Positions 1-5,730 of a stretch of 9,022 bases of DNA are shown in pieces; position 1 is the first letter of the stretch, and the number at the start of each line of letters is the position of its first letter. Below the pieces are notes generated by a model, which saw nothing but the letters and a program-made list of their open reading frames with translations, did not search any database and was not told the origin of the DNA. Both the position numbers and the translations under genes were made by a program. The DNA comes from Anaerolineales bacterium (GTDB lineage: Bacteria > Chloroflexota > Anaerolineae > Anaerolineales > Villigracilaceae): assembly GCA_016789485.1 (NCBI GenBank), contig JAEURE010000087.1, positions 1-9,022 of the forward strand. Reading direction: 5' to 3'.

Positions 1-366
1 ACAGTTTTCTCGCATTTCGTACTGGATTGGTTCGTTCATATCCCTGAAATGCCTTTGCTCAGTGAGAACTCTCCAAAGGTTGGATTAAGCCTATGGAATA
101 ACCTTCCGCTCGCGCTCGGACTGGAAATTGGTCTTGTCCTCATTGGCTTTATCTACTACTTGAGTGTGATCAGACCTAAAACGAACCTTGCGAAGTATGG
201 AGTCGCTGCTCTTCTGGTTTTGATCACAGCGTTGACTATTACCGGTCAATTGTTTGCCGAAACCCCTCCACCCGCAAATGGAGCCGCCATGTCCTGGATA
301 CTCCAACCGTTCCTGATCTGCGGTTTGGCATATTGGTTCGATAGAAAGGAGGCACGAAAAATATAG
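1..366 (+). CDS. Conserved multi-pass membrane protein, C-terminal part (5' cut by window start)
   Basis: The reading frame is open from the first base to a TAG at 364-366, so this is the C-terminal ~121 residues of a longer protein; the ATG at 49 is internal, not the start. The first visible residues contain the pattern S-H-x-x-L-D-x-x-x-H-x-P-x-x-P-L, followed by K-V-G-L-x-L-W-N. From memory this matches a conserved family of roughly 210-220 residue bacterial membrane proteins of unknown function that carry an HWxLDxxxHRPDLPL-like signature, distantly reminiscent of YdjM/DUF457-type membrane-bound putative hydrolases. At least three hydrophobic segments are visible (about residues 34-55, 63-83 and 95-112 of the fragment), and the end is basic (Asp-Arg-Lys-Glu-Ala-Arg-Lys). 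The His/Asp pattern could bind metal, but that is inference. It is followed 66 bp later by a CPBP protease gene on the same strand. The family match is from recall, without alignment. Confidence 0.85.
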   Translation, partial: TVFSHFVLDWFVHIPEMPLLSENSPKVGLSLWNNLPLALGLEIGLVLIGFIYYLSVIRPKTNLAKYGVAALLVLITALTITGQLFAETPPPANGAAMSWILQPFLICGLAYWFDRKEARKI

Positions 367-432
367 AAGTTTTATGACTCTCAAATCAAATTTTTGAAAA
401 TTTTATCCGTTGAAAAAGAAAGGAATTTACCA

Positions 433-1305
433 ATGACTACTTCAATTTTTACAACCAACAAGACCAGTTCCAGTTCTCTGGTGCAAAAGTATCCGATCCC
501 AATTCTCTTCCTGCTTGTGCTTGGGCTCACCTGGCCCTTCATGATCGTGGATGTACTCGGTTCTCATGGCATTCTACCGTTTCGTGTGCCTGTCGCGTTG
601 TGGCTTGTGATGGGATACATGCCAACCCTCGCGGCGGTCATCGTCACTGGGTTAACGCAAGGCAGGGAAGGTGTTCGCGCCTTGTTTAGAAAAATTTTGA
701 TCGCCCACGTTGGGTTCAAGTGGTATGCGTTTGCGATCTTCGGGCTGGCGGCGATTTGTGTGATTGCCATTCTGCTGAGCAATTTGTTTGGAGCGACCAC
801 CAATAGCCCCATCATCCCTGCGGAAATGCCTGCGGCTGGGCCACTCGCATTGCTGCTCAATGCCGTGCTCGGTCTCATCGTCAGAGGCATTATGAACGGC
901 GAAGAATTTGCATGGCGTGGTGCCGCTCTTCCGCGATTACAGGCAAAATACAACGCCCTGACCTCCAGCCTGTTTCTCAGCATCCCCTGGATATTGTTCC
1001 ATCTTCCGCTCTTTTTCACAAAAGGAACTTCGCAGGCAGATATGTCGTTCGCCTGTTACGCAATTCAACTTGCAGCCACCTCCATTCTTTTCACATGGCT
1101 TTACAACAACACCCGTGGAAGCGTCTTGTTGGCGTATCTGCTGCATGCCGCAATGAATACATGGACGAGCTTCTTCGCGATCGATTCTACGAATCAATTT
1201 CAAGGCTGGATATTGACAGGCGTGTTCGTGGTTCTGGCTGCCATCGTGATAATCATTTCAGGCGCAGAAAACCTCTCGCGGACGAACGCAAGGATTCAAG
1301 AATAA
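433..1305 (+). CDS. CPBP-family intramembrane glutamic protease, copy 1
   Basis: Predicted 290-residue multi-pass membrane protein of the CPBP (CaaX protease and bacteriocin-processing, Abi) family, whose members are intramembrane proteases using a Glu/His site; some act in bacteriocin self-immunity or prenyl-protein processing. All three family motifs are present: Glu157-Glu158-x-x-x-Arg162 (sequence GEEFAWRG), Phe/Trp-x-x-x-His with Trp186 and His190 (IPWILFHLPLF), and His238-x-x-x-Asn242 (LLHAAMNTW). Hydrophobic segments lie around residues 22-42, 55-75, 97-118, 137-152, 174-195, 205-224 and 257-276. I chose the ATG at 433 because an AGGAA Shine-Dalgarno lies 7 bp upstream; the in-frame TTG at 394 has no such site. 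The protein is clearly paralogous to the CPBP gene at 2572: both share the layout and phrases such as Gly-Val-Arg-x-Leu and His-Leu-Pro-Leu-Phe. The physiological substrate is unknown. It could serve immunity, membrane-protein maturation or signalling. Confidence 0.93.
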   Translation: MTTSIFTTNKTSSSSLVQKYPIPILFLLVLGLTWPFMIVDVLGSHGILPFRVPVALWLVMGYMPTLAAVIVTGLTQGREGVRALFRKILIAHVGFKWYAFAIFGLAAICVIAILLSNLFGATTNSPIIPAEMPAAGPLALLLNAVLGLIVRGIMNGEEFAWRGAALPRLQAKYNALTSSLFLSIPWILFHLPLFFTKGTSQADMSFACYAIQLAATSILFTWLYNNTRGSVLLAYLLHAAMNTWTSFFAIDSTNQFQGWILTGVFVVLAAIVIIISGAENLSRTNARIQE

Positions 1306-1319
1306 AAAATGCTGCTAAA

Positions 1320-1352
1320 AGGTGACAGTCATTTTGAAAGTGACTGTCACCT
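1320..1352. repeat. Perfect 12-bp inverted repeat between CPBP copy 1 and the serine hydrolase
   Basis: AGGTGACAGTCA at 1320-1331 is the exact reverse complement of TGACTGTCACCT at 1341-1352; the 9-nt spacer can extend the stem further (one G-T then A-T pairs), leaving a 3-nt loop. Each arm is itself a small palindrome, TGAC-n-GTCA. The element begins 14 bp after the CPBP stop and ends 15 bp before the hydrolase ATG. No T-run follows on the plus strand, so a classical intrinsic terminator is unlikely. It could be a folded mRNA element between co-transcribed genes, a tandem operator, or a member of a dispersed palindromic repeat family. The pairing is seen directly; the role is open. Confidence 0.8.
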
Positions 1353-1367
1353 GATTGAAAGGTAGAA

Positions 1368-2555
1368 ATGAAAAGGCGAAACATGTTGATCTTACTTTTA
1401 GCCGTGATACTTTTTTTAACCGTTGGGTTATACGCTTTCGCTCCTCATCCGCCAGCCACACCGAAACAAGTAGAAAATATCACTGAGTTAGAAACTTACT
1501 TGAATCAATTGACCGCTTCAGGTAACCCGCCCGGGTTATCGGTGATCGTGGTCAAAGATGGCGAAGTCGTCTACAACAACGCCTTCGGTTATGCCGATGC
1601 TCCACGCAAGATCAAAGCCACGCCAGAGACCGTCTATCACTGGTGGTCGATGACCAAAATTCCCACCGCAATTGCCATCATGCAGTTGCGGGAGCAGGGC
1701 AAGTTGACTCTTGATGATGAAGTCACAAAACATTTGCCGTGGTTCAAGGTGAAATACCCTTCAAGCACCAGCCCTACTATCACCATCCGTCATTTGCTTC
1801 AACATACTGCAGGTTTGAGAAACCCCATCCCCGCCATGATCGGCTGGGTGCATTATGACGACACAACTCCAAATCAAACCGATGTTCTGAAAAAATATTT
1901 ACCCAAATTCAATTCACTGGAATTCGAGCCAGACACTAAAGCCGTATACAGCAACTCGAATTATATGGTGTTGGGCGCGATCATTGAGGCGGCATCTGGT
2001 CAAGCCTATGAGACCTACATCACCGAAAATATTTTGAAACCGCTCGGTATGACGCAGACAGGCTTTGTCTACTCTCTTTCAATGGCGGAACACGAAGCCG
2101 CTGGCAGCTTGCCTGTCGTCCACTTCTTCACGCCGCTCCTGCCAACCCTGCTGGATACGAACGCCCTTGTCCGTGAGCGGAGCGGGAAGTTGCTATGGCT
2201 GAATCGAATTTATATTGAAGCGACCCCGCCCACAGGTCTGATCGGAAGCGCACCTGACGCAGCAAAATTGATGAAGGCATACCTAAACCGCATCACACCT
2301 AACGGACAGTTGGTCCTGCTTCCCGAATCCATCACCACGCTGACAGAGACTCCACCCATCAACGGCCGCGGACTTGGCTGGGCAATCGGCGAATCAAATG
2401 GTGAACGTTACCTTGAGCATGGTGGTGGTAGGCCCGGCTTTGCCGCCACCATGCGCCTTTATCCTGATGCTGGAATCGGCATCGTCATCCTTGCCAATGG
2501 AACGGATCTAGATCGCGATGGCCTTGCCGATTTACTGAGGAAAATCAATTATTAG
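1368..2555 (+). CDS. Serine beta-lactamase-like hydrolase, membrane-anchored or exported
   Basis: A 395-residue protein of the serine beta-lactamase / class C-like (Beta-lactamase, AmpC/EstB/PBP4*) superfamily. The catalytic motifs are visible: Ser94-Met-Thr-Lys97 (SxxK, nucleophile and general base), Tyr194-Ser-Asn196 (YxN), and His351-Gly-Gly-Gly-Arg-Pro-Gly in the place of the KTG motif, which is common in esterase, peptidase and lactamase-like members. The fold landmarks Leu-Thr-Leu-Asp-Asp-x-Val (113-119) and His-Leu-Leu-x-His-Thr-Ala-Gly-Leu (142-150) are also present. The N-terminus is Lys/Arg-rich with a hydrophobic stretch at 6-25 and no lipobox, so it is a signal peptide or uncleaved anchor placing the enzyme outside the cytoplasm. 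ATG 1368 is supported by AAAGG about 5 bp upstream. The substrate (peptidoglycan peptide, D-amino-acid peptide, ester or beta-lactam) cannot be told. It lies between two CPBP genes on the same strand, 16 bp before the second. The C-terminal tail holds a curious Asp380-x-Asp-x-Asp-Gly-x-x-Asp388 pattern. Confidence 0.93.
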   Translation: MKRRNMLILLLAVILFLTVGLYAFAPHPPATPKQVENITELETYLNQLTASGNPPGLSVIVVKDGEVVYNNAFGYADAPRKIKATPETVYHWWSMTKIPTAIAIMQLREQGKLTLDDEVTKHLPWFKVKYPSSTSPTITIRHLLQHTAGLRNPIPAMIGWVHYDDTTPNQTDVLKKYLPKFNSLEFEPDTKAVYSNSNYMVLGAIIEAASGQAYETYITENILKPLGMTQTGFVYSLSMAEHEAAGSLPVVHFFTPLLPTLLDTNALVRERSGKLLWLNRIYIEATPPTGLIGSAPDAAKLMKAYLNRITPNGQLVLLPESITTLTETPPINGRGLGWAIGESNGERYLEHGGGRPGFAATMRLYPDAGIGIVILANGTDLDRDGLADLLRKINY

Positions 2556-2571
2556 TCAAAGGAAAACAATC

Positions 2572-3426
2572 ATGTCAAACATTACTGTTACTGATATTCA
2601 TTCAAAAGAGAAGGGCATAACAGCCTTTATCAAACGCAACCCACTGATCTCAATGTACGTCATCATGTTCAGCCTGGCTTGGTCTGTCATGATCCCGCAG
2701 TCGCTTTATTCGCAAGGCATTCTGGCCACCCAGATCCCTGAATTTCTCGAAATCCTGACTGGTTGGTCTCCTGCCATCGCATCGATCCTGGTCTCCGCTG
2801 TAATTGCCGGGCGTGCGGGAGTTCGTGAACTGTTGAGTCGCTTCTTAATCTGGCGTGTCGGGCTTCGATGGTATCTCGTCGGTGTGTTCCTGTTGGCCTT
2901 TATCATCCTTGGCGGAATTGGTCTTCATATGCTTTTCGGCGGTGCAATGCCTGTCATCCCAGCGGCAGATTCGCCCCTCTGGCAGACTGCTTTGGTCTTT
3001 ATTGCCATGATTCTGTTCCTGTCCTTGTTCAACATGGAAGAGGTTGCCTGGCGGGGTTTCGCCTTGCCGCACTTGCAAGTTCGTTATGGTGCATTGGCCG
3101 CAACGTTGCTCATTGCGATTCCTGAAGTGATACTCCATCTGCCGTTATTCTGGATAAAAGATTCTTTTATTCGCAGTGTTGGCATAGATTGGTTTTCGGC
3201 ATTCTCAATCGCGGCAGTGTGCATTTATGTCTATGTTTTCAATAAGACCAAAGGCAGCCTCATCATCGTAACCCTTCTGCATGCTTCGCAAAACGCCTGG
3301 TCTAACCTGCTCTCTGATAACAGCGCTGGGCCCTTCCATTACACAGTTATCTTGATCTGGGTGATAGTCATTATGTTGATCACAATGACGCGAGGTCGAT
3401 TGGGTTATCGATCATTAGAGAAATAA
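2572..3426 (+). CDS. CPBP-family intramembrane glutamic protease, copy 2
   Basis: A 284-residue multi-pass membrane protein, paralogous to the CPBP gene at 433. The family motifs are Glu156-Glu157-x-x-x-Arg161 (MEEVAWRG), His189 in IPEVILHLPLFW, and His237-x-x-x-Asn241 (LLHASQNAW), so the proposed catalytic residues are all kept. One departure: the aromatic residue normally four positions before the second-motif His (Trp186 in copy 1) is Glu185 here. Hydrophobic segments lie around 25-45, 62-80, 99-123, 137-153, 172-193, 207-223, 228-240 and 255-272. ATG 2572 has AAAGGA about 9 bp upstream, and only 16 bp separate it from the hydrolase stop, so the two are probably co-transcribed. Directly downstream, in the same frame after the TAA, sits a remnant of a second serine hydrolase tail. 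Substrate and role are unknown. Confidence 0.92.
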   Translation: MSNITVTDIHSKEKGITAFIKRNPLISMYVIMFSLAWSVMIPQSLYSQGILATQIPEFLEILTGWSPAIASILVSAVIAGRAGVRELLSRFLIWRVGLRWYLVGVFLLAFIILGGIGLHMLFGGAMPVIPAADSPLWQTALVFIAMILFLSLFNMEEVAWRGFALPHLQVRYGALAATLLIAIPEVILHLPLFWIKDSFIRSVGIDWFSAFSIAAVCIYVYVFNKTKGSLIIVTLLHASQNAWSNLLSDNSAGPFHYTVILIWVIVIMLITMTRGRLGYRSLEK

Positions 3427-3435
3427 TTGCAGAAA

Positions 3436-3519
3436 AGTGATATGAGCATTGCGATCCTTGCAGGTGGAACTGATCTCGACCGTATAGGGTTTATAAGCGA
3501 CTCGCCTCATTTAATAAAC
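3436..3519 (+). pseudogene. Remnant of a second serine hydrolase gene (C-terminal tail)
   Basis: Reading from the ATG-like codon at 3442 gives M-S-I-A-I-L-A-G-G-T-D-L-D-R, which matches I-G-I-V-I-L-A-N-G-T-D-L-D-R at the C-terminus of the intact hydrolase (codons at 2475-2516). By my hand count 10 of 14 residues and 30 of 42 bases (3442-3483) agree, with most differences at third codon positions, as expected from divergence of once-coding DNA. Agreement then fades: Gly follows one codon later, and a weak Asp and Ile-Asn match may persist to about 3519. No start codon region, SxxK or YxN motif exists before it; upstream is the CPBP copy 2 stop. I read this as the last piece of a deleted second hydrolase copy. 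The boundaries are approximate. A very short functional peptide is a less likely alternative, as there is no Shine-Dalgarno site. Confidence 0.7.
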
Positions 3520-3552
3520 ACTCCCTTGTTTTTCAAGCAAGGGAGTGAGGCG
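3503..3552 (-). terminator. Hairpin terminator for the transglutaminase-like gene
   Basis: CACTCCCTTG (3519-3528) pairs perfectly with CAAGGGAGTG (3538-3547); the stem extends inward by a G-T and two A-T pairs to a 3-nt loop. An outer CGCCTC / GAGGCG pair (3503-3508 with 3547-3552) surrounds an 11-nt A/T-rich asymmetry. Read on the minus strand, the core hairpin begins about 21 bp after the stop codon of the gene ending at 3569 and is followed by TTTATTAAAT, a fair T-rich tail. On the plus strand no T-run follows, so termination of the CPBP transcript here is less certain, although the hairpin lies between convergent genes and could serve both. Confidence 0.7.
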
Positions 3553-3568
3553 AATGCCAGATCCGCAC

Positions 3569-4447
3569 TTACACCAGGCTGATTTTAATCATGTTCCCAT
3601 TGACATAACTCATGAAGGTGCCATCCATATGAAAGCGCGGATCAGTTTCGTAGTATGTACGAACTGCGTCAAAATTGGGGACATCGTTCATTGTCAATGT
3701 GGCAACTTCTTCGAGCACGGCAAGGTCGGCGGGGTTATCCAGTTGCTCGTTGAGGATGATTCCCCAGCAATCCCACGGAAGCAGTTCCATTTTGTTGAGT
3801 GAGGCCACATCACGCACGAAATTCTCGCGTATAAAGCCAAATCCATTCATTTCGAAGATGCCAAATTGGGTCGGGTCTTGTTCACCGGCGCGGCATATCT
3901 GCCAGGCTTTGCCGCCGACGATGAATTGATCACGCGGCACATCCAGGACATCAAAGTCGATCTTCAATGCATCGCGCTGTAATTGATCCAATTGTGCATC
4001 CACAAGCACCCAGCGATCTTGTTCTCGATTCCAATATTCGGCCACCCAATGATCTTCAAAATGATCCGGCATAAAGTATGCAGCAAAGCCGCAGCGTGCG
4101 CGTGCCGGGATGCCCAAATGGCGCAGCATTGCAACGAGTAACAACGAGTGATCGCGGCAATTGCCAAGCAATTTCTTTTCAACAGGCCGTGCTTCTGTGA
4201 TTGGACGTGGGTCGAGTTCAAGGGTTCGTGTGAGGCGCTTTTCCATTGAGCGGAGTTGCAGATCATCCACACGTTCGGGTGCAGGCTTGAATCCGTATCG
4301 TTCCGTCCAGAAAACGTGAATGGTGACCCCTTGTACAATCTTGACCAATTCAGAAATGGAAGTTGGAAGATTCTCAAAAAGAGATTTGCGAGTCCCCGGG
4401 TCAGATATAAGACCTTGTTGGGTGAAGTAATCAAGGGTTGGATTCAT
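3569..4447 (-). CDS. Transglutaminase-like (papain-fold) domain protein
   Basis: A 292-residue protein with a transglutaminase-like core. The putative triad is Cys97 (GNCRDHS, at the start of a helix as in the family), His133 (FEDHWVAEYW) and Asp150 (RWVLVDAQLD), with the usual spacing and order. The surrounding phrase Arg-Asp-His-Ser-Leu-Leu-Leu-x-x-Met-Leu-Arg-x-x-Gly-Ile-Pro-Ala-Arg is typical of this superfamily, in which bacterial members are mostly proteases or amidases, not crosslinking enzymes. There is no signal peptide or membrane segment, so it is probably cytosolic. Residues 1-90 and 160-292 are not recognised beyond being family-specific flanks. The ATG at 4447 has GGAG 6 bp upstream. 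It is transcribed alone, convergent with the CPBP genes and divergent from the ABC cassette, with its own promoter and terminator. The real substrate is unknown. Confidence 0.9.
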   Translation of the reverse strand: MNPTLDYFTQQGLISDPGTRKSLFENLPTSISELVKIVQGVTIHVFWTERYGFKPAPERVDDLQLRSMEKRLTRTLELDPRPITEARPVEKKLLGNCRDHSLLLVAMLRHLGIPARARCGFAAYFMPDHFEDHWVAEYWNREQDRWVLVDAQLDQLQRDALKIDFDVLDVPRDQFIVGGKAWQICRAGEQDPTQFGIFEMNGFGFIRENFVRDVASLNKMELLPWDCWGIILNEQLDNPADLAVLEEVATLTMNDVPNFDAVRTYYETDPRFHMDGTFMSYVNGNMIKISLV

Positions 4448-4479
4448 AGGTGTCTCCAGGTTGGGTTTGTGATTTCATC

Positions 4480-4502
4480 TATACATCGGAGAGGGATGTA
4501 TA
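4480..4502. promoter_or_regulatory. Possible operator: 8-bp palindrome over the -10 box
   Basis: TATACATC (4480-4487) and GATGTATA (4495-4502) are perfect inverted copies separated by 7 bp. The right arm includes the -10 box and the left arm falls just after the expected transcription start of the minus-strand gene. This is the usual place for a repressor dimer site. The cognate regulator is not in the window. It could also simply form a small hairpin at the RNA 5' end. Confidence 0.4.
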
Positions 4503-4525
4503 ACCGTTTAAGTGTATTGTATCAA
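4497..4525 (-). promoter_or_regulatory. Sigma70-type promoter of the transglutaminase-like gene
   Basis: On the minus strand, TTGATA (4525-4520, five of six consensus bases for -35) is followed by exactly 17 bp and then TATACA (4502-4497, four of six for -10). Transcription would start near 4490, giving a leader of about 43 nt before the ATG at 4447. The hexamers and spacing are seen directly; activity is inferred. Confidence 0.6.
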
Positions 4526-4553
4526 AATCAAAACACAGATGACCTGCTCTTGT

Positions 4554-4571
4554 GAATTCCCCGGGTAATTC
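4554..4571. repeat. 18-bp near-palindrome GAATTC-CCCGGG-type
   Basis: GAATTCCCCGGGTAATTC reads the same on both strands apart from one mismatched pair (4559/4566). It lies about 29 bp upstream of the -35 box of the transglutaminase-like gene, where an activator or repressor could bind. No function can be assigned from sequence alone. Confidence 0.45.
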
Positions 4572-4677
4572 TTTTAGCCACCCAGGCCCGGATGGCGTAT
4601 CCATTTGGGATATTGAATCAGGAGGTGGCTGGGAAAGAAGCGGGGCGCATGTGCCCGGTTGACTCCGTGAAATCTTT

Positions 4678-4710
4678 GGATTCGCCCTGCTCAGGTGGGC
4701 ATGCGAATCC
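4678..4710. repeat. Inverted repeat upstream of the ABC cassette
   Basis: GGATTCGC (4678-4685) pairs perfectly with GCGAATCC (4703-4710), and an inner CCC/GGG pair with a two-base bulge can extend the stem. It ends 38 bp before the proposed -10 box of the ABC ATPase gene, so it would lie around or just upstream of the -35 position. It could be an operator or a terminator-like fold; there is no T-run after it on the plus strand. Confidence 0.5.
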
Positions 4711-4747
4711 CCGCCATTCGGACAGGTGGATTTTAGTTTCAAAACTG

Positions 4748-4753
4748 TACAAT
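4748..4753 (+). promoter_or_regulatory. Candidate -10 box for the ABC exporter operon
   Basis: TACAAT matches TATAAT at five of six positions and lies 37 bp before the ABC ATPase ATG, with TG directly in front of it. No convincing -35 hexamer is seen 16-18 bp upstream, so if real the promoter would be activator-dependent or weak. A strong Shine-Dalgarno, AAGGAG at 4778-4783, follows at 7 bp from the start codon. Confidence 0.35.
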
Positions 4754-4790
4754 GTTGTTGTTGGTACCCACTTAATTAAGGAGCGAGGCC

Positions 4791-5729
4791 ATGTCGTTTG
4801 CTGTTGAAGTTAACCATCTCAAAAAGTCATTCGGCGATTTTCAAGCGGTGCAGGATGCGAATTTCTTTGCCGCCTCCGGGGAAGTGTTGAGTCTGCTTGG
4901 CCCGAACGGCGCAGGAAAATCCACCACGATCTCCATGCTCTCAGGTTTGCTCGCACCGACCAGCGGCGATGCATGCATTATGGGACATTCCATTATCAAA
5001 GAGCCCGAGCATGCAAAGGCGAGCCTTGGTGTGGTGCCGCAGGATATTGCGTTGTATCCTGATCTTTCGGCGCGCGAGAACTTGGTCTTTTGGGGCAAGA
5101 TGTATGGCTTGCGTGGCACGGTGTTGAAATCACGTGTGGATGAAGTGCTGGAAGTGATCGGGTTGTCAGATCGACAGAAGGATCACGTTGGCAAGTTTTC
5201 AGGCGGTATGAAACGGCGCGTCAACATCGGGGCGGCGTTGCTGCATAAACCTGATGTCGTCATCATGGATGAGCCGACCGTTGGCATTGACCCGCAGAGC
5301 CGCCGCCACATTCTCAATAACGTAAAAGAATTGAATCAACTGGGCATGACCGTGCTCTACACAACACATTATATGGAGGAGGCGGCTGAGCTTTCGCATC
5401 ACATTGCCATTATGGATAAGGGCAGGATCATTGCATATGGTACACATGATGAATTGATCAAAATGGTCGGTGAACAAACGCGCATTGATCTTACCCTCAA
5501 TACCGAAGCCGAAAAAATTTTGTCGGCCTGGCAAAAGACCGAAGGAGTTTCGAAGATCGACTCGGCTGATGGGAAAATCACGGCGCTTGTTGATGATTCA
5601 AACCGCGTCTTGCCGCGTTTGTTCGATGCCGCGTCGAAAGCCAATGTACGCATTACGTCTGTGGATATTCAGGAACCGAATCTCGAGACGGTTTTCCTGC
5701 ATCTCACGGGCCGTGCTCTGAGGGATTGA
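4791..5729 (+). CDS. ABC-2 type exporter, ATP-binding protein (DrrA/NatA-like)
   Basis: A 312-residue nucleotide-binding subunit that would power export through the two permeases downstream, on the cytoplasmic face of the membrane. It has the full motif set: Walker A Gly37-Pro-Asn-Gly-Ala-Gly-Lys43-Ser-Thr45, Q-loop Gln84, signature Phe136-Ser-Gly-Gly-Met140 (the SGGM form usual in DrrA/NatA-type exporters), Walker B Val156-Val-Ile-Met-Asp160 with catalytic Glu161, D-loop Gly-Ile-Asp (165-167), and H-loop His193. Residues from about 225 to 312 form the C-terminal extension seen in this subfamily (DUF4162-like), ending in the typical Glu-Pro-Asn-Leu-Glu-x-Val-Phe-Leu-x-Leu-Thr-Gly-Arg. The start has AAGGAG at 7 bp. 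The stop is one base before the ATG of the next gene, so the two are translationally linked. The substrate is not readable; drug, lipid and polysaccharide export are all possible. Confidence 0.96.
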   Translation: MSFAVEVNHLKKSFGDFQAVQDANFFAASGEVLSLLGPNGAGKSTTISMLSGLLAPTSGDACIMGHSIIKEPEHAKASLGVVPQDIALYPDLSARENLVFWGKMYGLRGTVLKSRVDEVLEVIGLSDRQKDHVGKFSGGMKRRVNIGAALLHKPDVVIMDEPTVGIDPQSRRHILNNVKELNQLGMTVLYTTHYMEEAAELSHHIAIMDKGRIIAYGTHDELIKMVGEQTRIDLTLNTEAEKILSAWQKTEGVSKIDSADGKITALVDDSNRVLPRLFDAASKANVRITSVDIQEPNLETVFLHLTGRALRD

Positions 5730-5730
5730 C

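Larger units (their letters stand above)
4448..4790. other. 343-bp divergent intergenic region with promoters and palindromes, no credible gene
   Basis: This spacer separates the divergent transglutaminase-like gene and the ABC cassette. Short open frames cross it on both strands, but they have no recognisable domain, lack good ribosome sites and are rich in Pro, Ser and Cys, as is typical of chance frames. What it does hold is a minus-strand promoter (4497-4525) overlapping an 8-bp palindrome, a near-palindrome at 4554-4571, a hairpin-forming repeat at 4678-4710, a small GGGC/GCCC repeat near 4646-4656, and a possible plus-strand -10 box at 4748-4753 in front of the ABC ATPase. Confidence 0.7.

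Noticed and set aside
394..432. TTG start extending CPBP copy 1 by 13 residues
   Set aside because: The ATG at 433 has a proper AGGAA site 7 bp upstream; the added N-terminal residues are Lys/Glu-rich and derive from the leader, with no ribosome site before the TTG.
564..1019. 151-codon minus-strand frame opposite CPBP copy 1
   Set aside because: It is antisense to a gene with all family motifs; the translation shows no domain or ribosome site.
3964..4434. 156-codon minus-strand frame inside the transglutaminase-like gene
   Set aside because: It is an alternative frame of the same strand, within a gene whose Cys-His-Asp motifs are intact; the product is Cys/His/Trp-rich without any domain.
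4551..4571. Adjacent EcoRI and SmaI-like sites suggesting a cloning adapter or assembly join
   Set aside because: The flanking sequence on both sides is consistent with the same genome, and the site is explained as a near-palindrome; no other vector-like sequence is seen.
4479..4742. Minus-strand 87-codon frame in the divergent spacer
   Set aside because: It runs across the palindromes and the promoter, has low-complexity Pro/Ser/Gly composition, no recognisable domain and no good ribosome site.
4592..4807. Plus-strand 71-codon frame running into the ABC ATPase start
   Set aside because: It overlaps the well-supported ATPase start and covers the proposed promoter; composition is not protein-like.
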